Part shown: positions 1 to 9,134 of the stretch, in pieces
Layout of the letters: the number at the start of each line of letters is the position of its first letter
How positions within the stretch are numbered: the stretch's first letter is position 1
NCBI GenBank assembly: GCA_010279815.1
Contig: QEOQ01000526.1
Coordinates: forward strand, 365,234 to 385,886
DNA from: Brachionus plicatilis
Lineage: Eukaryota; Rotifera; Eurotatoria; Ploima; Brachionidae
Length of the DNA stretch: 20,653 nt
Reading direction: 5' to 3'
Notes under the pieces: model-generated
Seen by the model: the letters and a program-made list of their open reading frames with translations, nothing else
Told to the model about the DNA's origin: nothing
Databases searched by the model: none
Made by a program: the position numbers and the translations under genes

Positions 1-3000
1 AATTGGTCTATTTGTTCACCCATTTCATTTACAGCATCTTGATGCTTCTTTCTTAGCTGAGCAGTAGTCGCTTCATGCTGAAGATTGGCTTCTTCCAAAT
101 CACGTCTCAACTTAGCCAATTCTGCTTCACGTTTTTTATTCAATTCGAGTTGAGCACTTGTTGCTCCTCCAGCTTCTTCTAGTCTTTCATTTAACTCATC
201 CAATTCACGAGACAATTCAGCTCGTTGTTTTTCAGCTTTATTTTTGGATTGTCTTTCCGATTCAATTTCTTCTTGTGATTCGTCCAATCTTTGCTGTAAT
301 TCTTTTATCTTTTTATGCAAATTTGCTAGTTGACCATGTTCATCTTCGATTTTTGCACCCAAATTATTCAGTTCAGCATCTTTGCGTTTCAAATTATCTT
401 CTAAATCTTTTTTGAGTCTTTCGACTTCTTCAATTTGAGCTTGAGCATTCTTTAAATCTCCCTCCAATTTTCGTTTTGCTTTATCTAAATCAGCACGACC
501 TTTCTTTTCTCTTTCTAAATTATCCTCAGCCTCATCAAGAGTTTGCTCAAGTTTTGTTTTAACTTTATTCAAGTGATTCACTTTGTCTTCTTCTTGTTGC
601 AGCTGCTCAACTGTCTTGGTATTTGTTTCTTCCAAACGCTTCTTTTCACGGGTCAATTTGGCAATCGTCTCATCTTGATGAGCCATTTCATCTTGTAATT
701 TGTGAATCTGATTATCTTTGCTTTTATTTTCAGAATCAGATTTATTTAGTTTCAAATTCATTTCATCAATGTCTTTTTTTAAATCGTTTATTTCATGTTC
801 AAGTTTCTTCTTTTTTGCATTCAAGTCTCCAGCCAACTCTTCTTCTTCTCCTAACTTATCTTCTAGATCCTTTACCTGACCTTCAAGATCAGCCTTTTGC
901 AAGACGAGTTTTTGAATTTTTTCTTCAGCTATTCCATAACCATCTCTTTCTGACTGTAACTGCGTGAATAATTCATTTTTGTCTTTCAGAAGTTTCAAAT
1001 TTGAATCCTCGAATTCTTTTCTCAATTTTTCTTCCTTTTCGAAAGCCTCTTTAAGTTTAATAAGCTCTTCTTCCTTTGCTTTGAGCTCATCTTCTTGTCT
1101 AGCAACCGACAACAATGGCTTTACCTTGGTGTACAATTTCCACCATGGCCAATTTCTCAAAGACAAATAAGCCTTTATGTTTCGTTGCAAAACACTCAAA
1201 GCCAAACGTTGATCTAACATTCTCTTAAATTGTTTTTTCATTAGATACATACGGATGTTTGACTGCAACATAGCTATTATCTTTGATAAAGCAGCATCTC
1301 TTAACTCCTCAAGTTGACCCAATACACCAGCTTTGAAGAAAACTTTCGTGTGTCCAAGTCGATATAAATCTTCGCTTAAAGCAATATCTTTCAATATCGA
1401 TCCTGTTGCCTTGGTTGCGTCCACAAATCCTTTCGGAACAGCATTAGGAGCCAATATGCTGTATCGTTGCTTGAATTCAGCATAGATCATTCGATTTGGA
1501 AAACCTTTACGGCAAATTCGAATGCCTTCCAACACACCATTACAATGAAGCTGGTGCATAACCAAATGAGGATCCAATACTCCACCAGTTTTTATTTCAT
1601 TGGGGATAATGCAACGAACAAAATGAGGATGAGTCTGCTTCAAGGTGTTCATCAATTTGTTCAATTGCTCTCTGTGACCAGATGAGATAGATTGCATGCT
1701 ACCACCTTTCTTAGCCTTGCCTTTCTCTTCCTCTTGACCCATATCTTTATACAGTTTAGCCAAAACAGAATTATTTTTGCTAGTTTTGAACAATGTAGCA
1801 ACAGTTGTGTTGATAGGATCTTTATTCTTTTCTAACCAACCACTTACATTGTAGGAAACAGTACCAGCGTAGTGATGCAAGTCAAAGTGAGCTTCGGCTT
1901 TTCCCTTAGATGGTTTTGGTTTTCCAAAGTTAGGATGCTTGCCCAAATGTTGATTGTACAATTTCTCTTGGAAAGTCTTGTCGCTAGCTTTCGGTACAAT
2001 GCATTCTTCTTCAAGAATCGAGAAAATACCCATTGGCTTTTCAATCAAATCAATACAAGCTTGTAAATCCAAACCAAAGTTGATCATTTCCCATTGTATG
2101 CCTTCTTTTCTGTACTCTTCTTGTTCCAATACAAACATATGATGGTTGAAAAACTGCTGTAATCTTTCATTAGTGTAATTAATGCAGATTTGCTCAAATC
2201 CATTGAAATCAAAGATTTCAAAACCAGCAATATCCAAAACACCAATAAAGTATTGTCTTTTTGCTTTTACATCTAGAGTCTCATTAACTCTATCGACTAA
2301 CCATTGGAAAAGACGCGAATAGATAGATTTGGACAAAGCACCAATTGAATTGCAAACTTGATCTTTGTTCTGGCCTTTGTTAACATATTCATTACCAACT
2401 TTGATTCTTGGCTTCAACAAGCCCTTGATTAAATCAGCCGACTCTACACCTAATAAATGCGCCACTTTTTCACACTCTTCAGTTCCATCAGTTTCGGCTT
2501 GTTCCTCTCTTGGTCTTTGTTTCCATTTTGAGTTACCCCAGTGCATGATAGCACCAGTACATTTAAATAGATCAGTTTTTTCTTGTTTGCTAAAGTTCAA
2601 AATATCAAAGGCCTCATCAGTCAATCTCATTTCTTCAGCATCATCTACATTGTCAATAGTGACCATACCTTGCGCAATGAAATGATACAACTTTGGATTA
2701 GATTCTACCAACAATTCCTCTTAAAATAACAAAAAATAAATAATGAAATAATAATTAAATTAAATTTATTTTTATTAGGTAAAAAAATTTACTGTGATAA
2801 TCTGGAAAAGCATCGGACAATAGCTGATAGAAAATGTGATAGTTTCTCTCAGCTGGTTGTTGAAAAGTAACTCTTGACTTTTCAAGCAAATAAGATTCAA
2901 TATCTGCACCAGCAATTTTACCACTTGGACCAAAGTGAATACGAATAAATTTACCCTTAAAATTTAGCATTTTACTTTTTATCTCTTATTAATTCTGTCA

Positions 3001-4203
3001 AAATTGTCATGCTCTGTTAATAAAGCTCCATGCAAATTTTAGGGTAACTACTTACAAATCTAGAGGAGTTATTATTACGGGTTGTTTTTGCATTACCAAA
3101 TGCCTCTAAAACAGGGTTAGATTGTACAATTTGATCTTCCAAATTGGCTTGCTTTGTCTGATTACACACAAAAAGGTTAATATTAGGATAATAGGATTCA
3201 AACAATTTAGGGGTGTTTAGGACAGGTTTTTTCTTGCTTAAAGTTAATAATTCCATCTTAGTATTTTTAACTTACAAAACGAGAAGAATTATTATTTCTG
3301 GTTGTCTTAGCATTTCCATATGCCTCTAATACTGGATTAGCAGAGACAATCTGATCTTCTAAATTAGCCTCTTTTTTCTAAAATTTTTTTAATTTCAATG
3401 TAATTTTTAAAATTTTGAAGATTTTCCTAAAATTAAAAAAAGAATAAATAGTTTCTTACGCCATCCTCTCTTTTCGGTGCACCACTTGCAGCCACAAATG
3501 CAAAATATTGAATAACTTTTTTAGTATTCTCAGTTTTGCCAGCTCCAGACTCTCCACTTAAGCACACAAATTAATCCAAAATTAAATTTAATTCATTCAA
3601 ATACTCACGTAATCAGCATAGATTGATTTTCTCTGTCTCTCAGCATGTTAGCATAAGCATTGTCAGCAATCGAGTACAAGTGTGGTGGTACTTCGGTTCT
3701 TTTCTTACCTCGGTACAAATCGACCATTTTCATGGTGTAAATTGGCAATCTTTTGTAAGGATTAATGGCAACACAAAACAGACCAGAATAAGTCTAGAAA
3801 ATAAAATTTTTTTTTTCAAATTGAATTTTTTTTTTAATTAATAAAAAAATCTTACATAGATAAACCAGGCCTTGTATCTCTCACGTAAATTGTGCAATAC
3901 AGAGGCGTCATTCAGATAGGTCAGATCAGCCATGTCGTCACACTTGTCGAACTTTGGTGGATTCATTTGCTGAATGTCATCTTTTTTGACCGTGACTTGT
4001 TCTCCCTTGCCAGTCTTGACCGTCACTTCTTCGCCTTTGGTGCTTTGGATCTCAGCTGCCAGAAAACCCTCGGTTTTGTCAGGTATCCAGCAATTCTTTT
4101 TGCCATCGAAAGCCCGAGCCTGCATCTTAATTCTTTCCGACTGGGGCACCAACAGGTACTTAAGAGATTCAACAATCTCTGGATCATTCATGTCAGCGTA
4201 CAT
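1..4203 (-). CDS. Mhc: Muscle (class II) myosin heavy chain, 5' part, six coding exons, open at the window edge
   Basis: Actin-based motor of muscle thick filaments. Coding exons on the minus strand: 4203-3856, 3793-3609, 3556-3460, one of 3377-3276 or 3157-3056, 2955-2793, and 2719-1 continuing beyond the window. All junctions are GT-AG and phases match, giving the first 1204 residues. Visible in order: N-terminal SH3-like region, P-loop GESGAGKT (179-186), switch I NNNSSRF (238-244), switch II DIAGFE (461-466), relay helix, Gly/Lys-rich loop 2 (about 626-640), actin-binding and SH helix region with [18 protein letters not shown] (689-706), IQ region, head-rod junction WPWW (822-825), then heptad coiled coil to the edge, where [18 protein letters not shown] is typical of the muscle rod. 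The start is the methionine of MYADMNDPE, the usual muscle-myosin start region. The last exon is unusually long (at least 2.7 kb). Identity is secure; the muscle type is inferred from sequence likeness. Confidence 0.97.
3056..3157 (-). other. Mhc: Mhc alternative exon 4b (loop 1 to switch I)
   Basis: Second 102-nt, phase 0-0 copy, with acceptor GTGTGTAATCAG and donor GTAAGT. It encodes [20 protein letters not shown] and ends with the same NNNSSRF. It is separated from 4a by a 118-nt intron and from the next exon by 100 nt. Including both copies would keep the reading frame but would duplicate switch I, so mutually exclusive use is the only sensible outcome. The substitutions (K to T, E to Q, S to Q, A to S, Y to F) make this version less charged in loop 1. 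Confidence 0.93.
3276..3377 (-). other. Mhc: Mhc alternative exon 4a (loop 1 to switch I)
   Basis: A 102-nt, phase 0-0 exon flanked by TTTTAG and GTAAGT. It encodes 34 residues beginning [20 protein letters not shown] and ending at switch I NNNSSRF. It is the copy nearer the P-loop exon (82-nt intron between them). It differs from the second copy at 5 of 34 residues and about 25 of 102 bases, most of them silent, so both copies look old and under purifying selection. The choice of exon would alter the tip of loop 1 near the nucleotide pocket. Confidence 0.93.
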
Positions 4204-4330
4204 TTTTCGCCTAATAGTTTAAGTAATCTCTCTCTTCTAAATCCAAATCAAGTGAAATTTAAAACACGTAAATTAATGAGAAAAAAAGCTCGAGTTTTGA
4301 AGTATCTAATGGATTTTAGTTTTCAGTTCA

Positions 4331-4344
4331 CCTCCTTTTATATC
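4331..4344 (-). promoter_or_regulatory. Candidate TATA box of Mhc
   Basis: The minus strand reads GATATAAAAGGAGG here, a near-ideal TATA element about 130-140 nt upstream of the Mhc start codon. It would place a start site near 4310 and give a 5' leader of about 105 nt. A strong TATA box suits a highly expressed muscle gene. This is read from sequence only; no transcript evidence is available. A 5' leader intron is also possible, since acceptor-like TTTCTAG (near 4372) and ATTAG (near 4212) occur upstream of the start codon. Confidence 0.5.
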
Positions 4345-4499
4345 TACTCAAGTAGAATCTTTTTCACAGAACCTATCAGTCTAGAAATCAACGAATAGGA
4401 AAAAATGAAATAATTACTAAGGAAGCTAACCCAATTTTATCTTTGTTTAAAATAACTAAAAAAGGAATTTGAGATAAATCAATTGAATAATTTATTTTC

Positions 4500-4790
4500 T
4501 GTGATTACACATGAAGAAGCGGTGCGCTAGAGCCAAATCGCATCAAGCTCGACCTATTTCTGACTATGCCAGCCAACATCCTTCTCCTCAGCGAATTTCA
4601 ATTGTTTAAATTCTTGGAAATTGGCTTGAAATGCGTCGGTTTTTATACGCTTGTATTCTTGTTGAGATCGAATGCTTATCAGCAGTTTTTTGTTATCAAA
4701 AACTCGGCAGCCAGCTAGCTAGCACAAGCAGAAGTTGTTTGATAGAAAAAATCATCATCATCAGTATCAAGATAGTTTTTATAAATAAAT
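4500..4790 (-). promoter_or_regulatory. G+C-richer island upstream of Mhc, probable distal promoter or leader exon
   Basis: This stretch is clearly less A+T-rich than its surroundings but has no convincing open frame. On the minus strand it contains two further TATA-like elements, GTATAAAAACC (about 4636-4648) and TTTATAAAAACTATC (about 4772-4786). It could be an alternative promoter, a non-coding first exon or an enhancer of the myosin gene. No specific transcription factor site can be named with confidence. Confidence 0.35.
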
Positions 4791-7414
4791 TAAACTTAAT
4801 AAAATAAATTATATTCGACTAACTCACAATCGGAACGGAGGGAATCAATGAGAGCCAAGTTTGATTGATTTATCTTTCTGCGATATTTAGATTATGCTTT
4901 ACCTATCGTAAAGTTGAAGAGATAATCCGATTCGAATGAGATATTCGGCAAATAATTTATGATCCGAAGTGAAGGAACCCGTGCAATTAAGTTCAATGGG
5001 AAGGTGGAATAATATATGTTGTTCAATTTTAATTGCCTTAAAAAGCAATTTTTGGAGAATGTTAAATTTTTTTAAATTTGTTCAGTGTTTAGCTTGGATG
5101 CCAATAATGGATATGAAGGAATTCATTTTGTTTAAAAATGAGTTATGCTTCAATCTTTAGTAAAATGCTCTTTACTTTTTTTTTGATTGATTAGTGGCTG
5201 GATAGAAAATAATTAAAAAATCATGAGAAAAAAACTTTAAGTCGATTGAAATAATTTACAAACATTTTGATTCTATCCATTTTTTTTGAATAATCAATTT
5301 TTGATTAATTAAACAAGTCTTGAAAAAAAGATTTATTATTTTAAAAAAATGATAAATATTTTCAGCTTTTATTGAGTAATTAACAAAATTGTCTTAAAAT
5401 GAAATAGATTAAAAAAAATGTTTACTTGAATTGTATTAAATTTGAATTCTGTTCTGGATTTAACAAGTCGAAAATTGGTTTTCTTATTAAATGCATCTGT
5501 TTTATTCCTGTTTTAATTTTAAACTTAATTTTTAATCTCAAGCAAGAAAATCGTCATCCATTTGATCAAGATTTGTAATTTATTTTAAAAAAAAATTAAA
5601 TATTATCCAAGAAACAAAAAAATTTGCTTTTATTTTTCCAACGTCAAGGTTATATTTATCTACTTTGCAAATACTTGATAAATCAATTATAGAAATCTTT
5701 TTAATTTATTTTAAAATTTTCAGTATGTGATATATTTAGTAGAAGTAGAACTATTAAAAGCAGTGTTGGCCGAAAAATTCTGTGACTTGGTCATCGGACA
5801 CACTTTGCCAAGCGATTAGCTTGAATGGTGCTCATCCAGAGATCAAAATTTGCCTCAGAATTTTTTTCCATCTTATTTTTGATTTTTCTATCAATTTAAA
5901 TTAAAAAATTAAATTTAATGAATAAATATTAAAATTTTTTTATTTATATTTTTAAAGCAAGTCGGGCAAGAAAAAACTAAAAAATACTTTTTTATATTCT
6001 TGAAAAAAAACTGAAATAAGATTGAATGAGGGATATTTGATTGCTTCATTTAAAATCTCATATGCTTTAAACCCTCCAGGATAAACAAGAATTCAGAATA
6101 CAATATAGAGACAAATGGTAAAGACATGTCCAGAAGTGGATAAATCTTTAAAAATTGAATTGCTCTGAAAATCCAGTCGACTTTAAATAGCTTTAAAAAA
6201 ATTAACGCTAATGTTAAAATAAATTCCCCAATTTTTTATTTTTACTTTTTACATCATCATAATGGTGACAATTGAATTATATAAATAAAAAATAAAAAAC
6301 CAATTACTATACTCTGTCAAGTAATTTTTTTAGATGAAAAAAATAATTTTAAAAAGCAGAGCAATTTTAAAGTATATTAAATAACTTCCGATAAAAATTC
6401 AAGAAATTTAATTAATTAGTTTTATTTTTAAAAACTTTAGATGCAAACAATTTGTTTATAATGAAAATTTTATTTTAGTCAATCTAATTAATCTAATTAA
6501 ACTTAATAAATAAATAATAATTTTAAAAAAATATTCAAAGATTTGAAATTACTTAAGAATAAAATGTTTCAGACAATTTTCATTTAAAAAAAAGGTGTAA
6601 GTCAAAAAAATTTCTTTTAAAATAATTGATTTAATTGTCTTCGGAATTGTATGCCAGATGATGGATCTAATATATAATTAAAATTTAATATACTCAAAAA
6701 TCTCTTATCAAAATCAATTTAAATCATTAAACTATAATCTAGATAAAAAATATATGAAAAAGTAAAGACTTGGGTTAGTTTTTGATTTAAGACAGTAAGA
6801 ATTTTGTTGAAAATTAACGATTAAAATAATTTACATAAGAATGTAAATTTTATTCAGTCTAAAAATTTAAAATAGATTTTTATGTATTTTTTTTTTGATA
6901 TTTCAGCAAGTTGAAATTTATTTTTTAAACTTAAACTTAAATGCTGTCAGCTTGAAATATTTTAGTTTTAAACTTATGCTACATTATTAACATTAACATT
7001 TAGTTTGAAATTAATTTGAATTTATTTGTCCATCTAAAAAAACAAACAATTTGCTTAGGAAATGTTTAGATTAGTTTAAAATATAAAGAAGTCTGACTAT
7101 CATTGAAAATTATGTTGAGTCAAGTAACTCGCATATTTTAAATTTAACAAATACGTGTCTTTTAATTGAATCTAAAATTTCAAATTTTGCAATATAATAA
7201 AGTTGAGAAAAAGAAAAATTTAATCTTTAAATTAAGGGAAAAGAGCAAAAAATAAAATTTTTATCTCTAAAAAAACAAATTTAAATTATACAAGCTTTTT
7301 ATGCAACAAAAAAAAACTTAAAAACTTTCTCGAATTATAAAACCAAACTACGTGTTTTTTACCTTCACACTACAAAATTTTATAATTTGACTTTTTTGTT
7401 GGTCCGATTTAGAA
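4791..7414. other. A+T-rich intergenic spacer between Mhc and SAR1
   Basis: About 2.6 kb of very A+T-rich DNA dominated by A and T homopolymers and AAT/TTA runs. I see no supported gene. A short plus-strand frame near 4969-5160 lacks splice context and any recognisable motif. The only compositionally distinct part is 5720-5871. The last 50 bases before SAR1 contain GGTCCGATTTAG just upstream of the start codon, which could be a splice acceptor for a leader exon. Confidence 0.6.
5720..5871 (-). pseudogene. Coding-like relic: two tiny overlapping minus-strand frames, possibly mobile DNA
   Basis: A G+C-richer island in A+T-rich spacer. On the minus strand one frame runs from an ATG at 5871 to a TGA at 5793-5791 (26 residues, beginning MEKNSEANFDLWM). 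A second frame starts inside its stop codon (ATGA, 5794) and runs 24 residues to 5720. Neither resembles a known protein to me. The plus strand reads CAGTGTTGGCCGAAAAATTC at 5761, which looks like a transposon terminus, and ACACACTTTG recurs near 20040 in a similar context. A decayed mobile element is the likeliest reading. Confidence 0.25.
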
Positions 7415-8043
7415 ATGTTTCTCTGGGACTGGTTCAGCGGAATTCTGAACTTTTTGGGTTTATACAAAAAATCCGGCAAATTGGTCTTTCTGGGTCTTGA
7501 CAATGCGGGCAAAACAACACTGCTTCACATGCTAAAGGATGATAAACTAGCTCAACACGTTCCAACCCTTCATCCAACATCTGAAGAGCTTACTTTGGGA
7601 AGCATTCGATTCACTACATTCGATTTAGGAGGCCATGCACAAGTGCGTAAAGTTTGGAAAGATTATTTTCCTGCAGTGGACGCAATAGTCTTTCTAATTG
7701 ATGCATGGGACCGGCAACGATTCAGTGAATCAATTGCTGAGCTGGACTCGCTGCTATCAGACGAGCAACTAGCCGAATGCCCAATTTTATTACTAGGAAA
7801 CAAAATAGACAAGCAAGGCGCTGCTGGTGAGCAAGAGTTAAGACAAGTTTTCAAGCTTTATGGTCGTACCACTGGTCAAGTAAGAAATTTTCTTTAGATT
7901 GATTACCAAATTAAAGAATTATTTGGAAGGGAAAAATCCCAAGAGAAAAATTAGGCACTAGACCCATGGAGCTATTTATGTGCAGTGTTAAACAGCGGGA
8001 GGGCTATGGTGAAGCTTTTAGATGGTTATCTCAATATTTGTAA
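7415..8043 (+). CDS. SAR1: SAR1 small GTPase of the COPII coat
   Basis: SAR1 is the GTPase that starts COPII coat assembly at ER exit sites by recruiting Sec23/Sec24. Exons 7415-7879 and 7930-8043 flank a 50-nt intron (GTAAGA...GGAAG, phase 0), giving 192 residues, the normal family length. Visible: N-terminal amphipathic stretch [20 protein letters not shown]-loop GLDNAGKT, switch I with the diagnostic [12 protein letters not shown], switch II DLGGH with the SAR1-type histidine, guanine-specificity NKID, and the C-terminal signature [10 protein letters not shown]...[13 protein letters not shown] after the intron. Exon 2 must start at 7930 ([12 protein letters not shown]) because reading through the intron reaches a stop at once. 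The region after the fourth strand ([16 protein letters not shown]) departs from the usual DCAD-type motif but is colinear. It converges with the GPCR gene downstream. Confidence 0.97.
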
Positions 8044-8072
8044 AGAAAATTAATTAAAAAAAAATTCAATTA

Positions 8073-8078
8073 TTTATT
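8073..8078 (-). terminator. Polyadenylation signal of the GPCR gene (AATAAA, minus strand)
   Basis: The minus strand reads AATAAA 30 nt past the GPCR stop. Cleavage downstream would end the transcript near or inside the last SAR1 codons, so the two convergent mRNAs should overlap as antisense 3' ends. Confidence 0.5.
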
Positions 8079-8087
8079 TTTAGTTGG

Positions 8088-8093
8088 AATAAA
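8088..8093 (+). terminator. Polyadenylation signal of SAR1 (AATAAA)
   Basis: AATAAA lies 45 nt downstream of the SAR1 stop codon. Cleavage 10-30 nt further on would place the SAR1 transcript end inside the last exon of the opposing GPCR gene, whose stop codon is at 8110-8108. Confidence 0.55.
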
Positions 8094-8107
8094 ATTAGAA
8101 AAAAAAA

Positions 8108-9134
8108 TTATTTTGAATTTTGAGCAGTTCGTCTCTTGGTTTGACTCAATGATATATTCATTAGAGGTGAGATAATAAGTTCACAACAAAACGAGTAATA
8201 AATATTTGGATTGAATGAAATTAATGAAAAATAAGATAAAAACCACGGAATTCTCATAATTGAAAAAATAACTAAAATCTAATTGAAAAAAAAATGAATA
8301 AAATTTTAATAAATAAATAAATCAAGTTAATTTTACTTTTATAAATGTTTTGGTAATTTCCCAGTGCTTTGAGCTCCTGAATATTTTATTTCTGATTTTT
8401 GGCGCGTTTTGCTGATTTAAAATTTTAAATTCAGTTTTTCTTTTTTTTGTTGATTGAAGGCTAAAGTTATATGACTTTCCAATAATGGTTTTTTTGTACA
8501 CATACCGAATTAGTATTAGATACAAAAATGTGGTCAAAAACCAGTTGACACTGATCACTAGAAGAATAAAATAATTGTAGATGTAAATTACGTGTTCTCT
8601 GAAACAAAAAAAGGCTTCTTGGTCAGCGTATCTGGAACAATTTGGAACAAAGTTGTCCAGTATTATTTCATAGCAGTCGTTCATCAAGAGTCGTGCAAAA
8701 CTCGATGACGAAATGATTATTGTAATGGTGTAAAAGATGCGAAAGAACCGCTTCAGGTCCAAACGAATACTGGTGCAAATGAATAAAAAGCGATCTACGG
8801 CCATTAGAATTAGAAGATTGTTGTAAACAAACATTATAAAATCGGTGACTGAATACAAAAATTTGCACAAAAAATTTGATTTCAGATGCCTAGTTTCTCT
8901 TAGAATGTAGTAAGGCATTGCTATTAGTGTGAATAAAATGTTGATTAAAAATATTTGTATTTTTATGTGATCAGCTGAGATTTTCTTGCGAATTTTGTGA
9001 GTTAAATAGATTGACCAACTGTTTAAAGAAAGTGATAAAAATATTGTAAAACTCATAAAAATGTGGAAGATAAGAAGTTGAGCTGAATGGTTTTGTTGGT
9101 ACAATTTATTTTCAATACCTATACTGAAATTCAT
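8108..9134 (-). CDS. Divergent rhodopsin-like (class A) G-protein-coupled receptor, orphan
   Basis: Seven-helix plasma-membrane receptor; the ligand cannot be inferred. Exons 9134-8337 and 8278-8108 with a 58-nt intron (GTAAAA, acceptor TTTTTTTTCAATTAG, phase 0) give 322 residues. Visible: short N-terminus with NFS and NHS glycosylation sequons, TM1 about 19-45 (N38), TM2 about 56-79, Cys90 at the top of TM3 for the usual disulfide, DRF (114-116) in place of DRY, ECL2 with Cys166 and Cys177, TM5 about 182-212, a basic third loop, TM6 starting EITKTFIK with Pro277, and NPNIY (289-293) ending TM7. The second exon is essential: without it the frame stops right after TM6 begins. Odd: the TM2 aspartate is missing, and only 12 residues separate the TM6 proline from the TM7 asparagine, where about 30 are usual. 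It may be a fast-evolving receptor or one losing function. Confidence 0.8.

Noticed and set aside
1844..2044. Minus-strand frame of 66 codons in another phase within the long myosin exon
   Set aside because: It overlaps the true myosin frame, which is continuous from 2719 to the edge.
3017..3256. Minus-strand frame with an ATG in the intron before alternative exon 4b
   Set aside because: It is exon 4b plus upstream intron sequence that happens to be open. The acceptor GTGTGTAATCAG lies inside it, and reading in from exon 4a hits a stop.
158..4398. Several plus-strand open frames of 60-170 codons across the first 4.4 kb
   Set aside because: They lie antisense to the myosin exons, whose minus-strand translation matches the myosin heavy chain throughout. 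The plus frames are low-complexity by-products of its codon use.
4969..5160. Plus-strand 63-codon frame in the myosin/SAR1 spacer
   Set aside because: It starts at GTG, has no splice context, motif or polyadenylation signal, and its composition follows the background.
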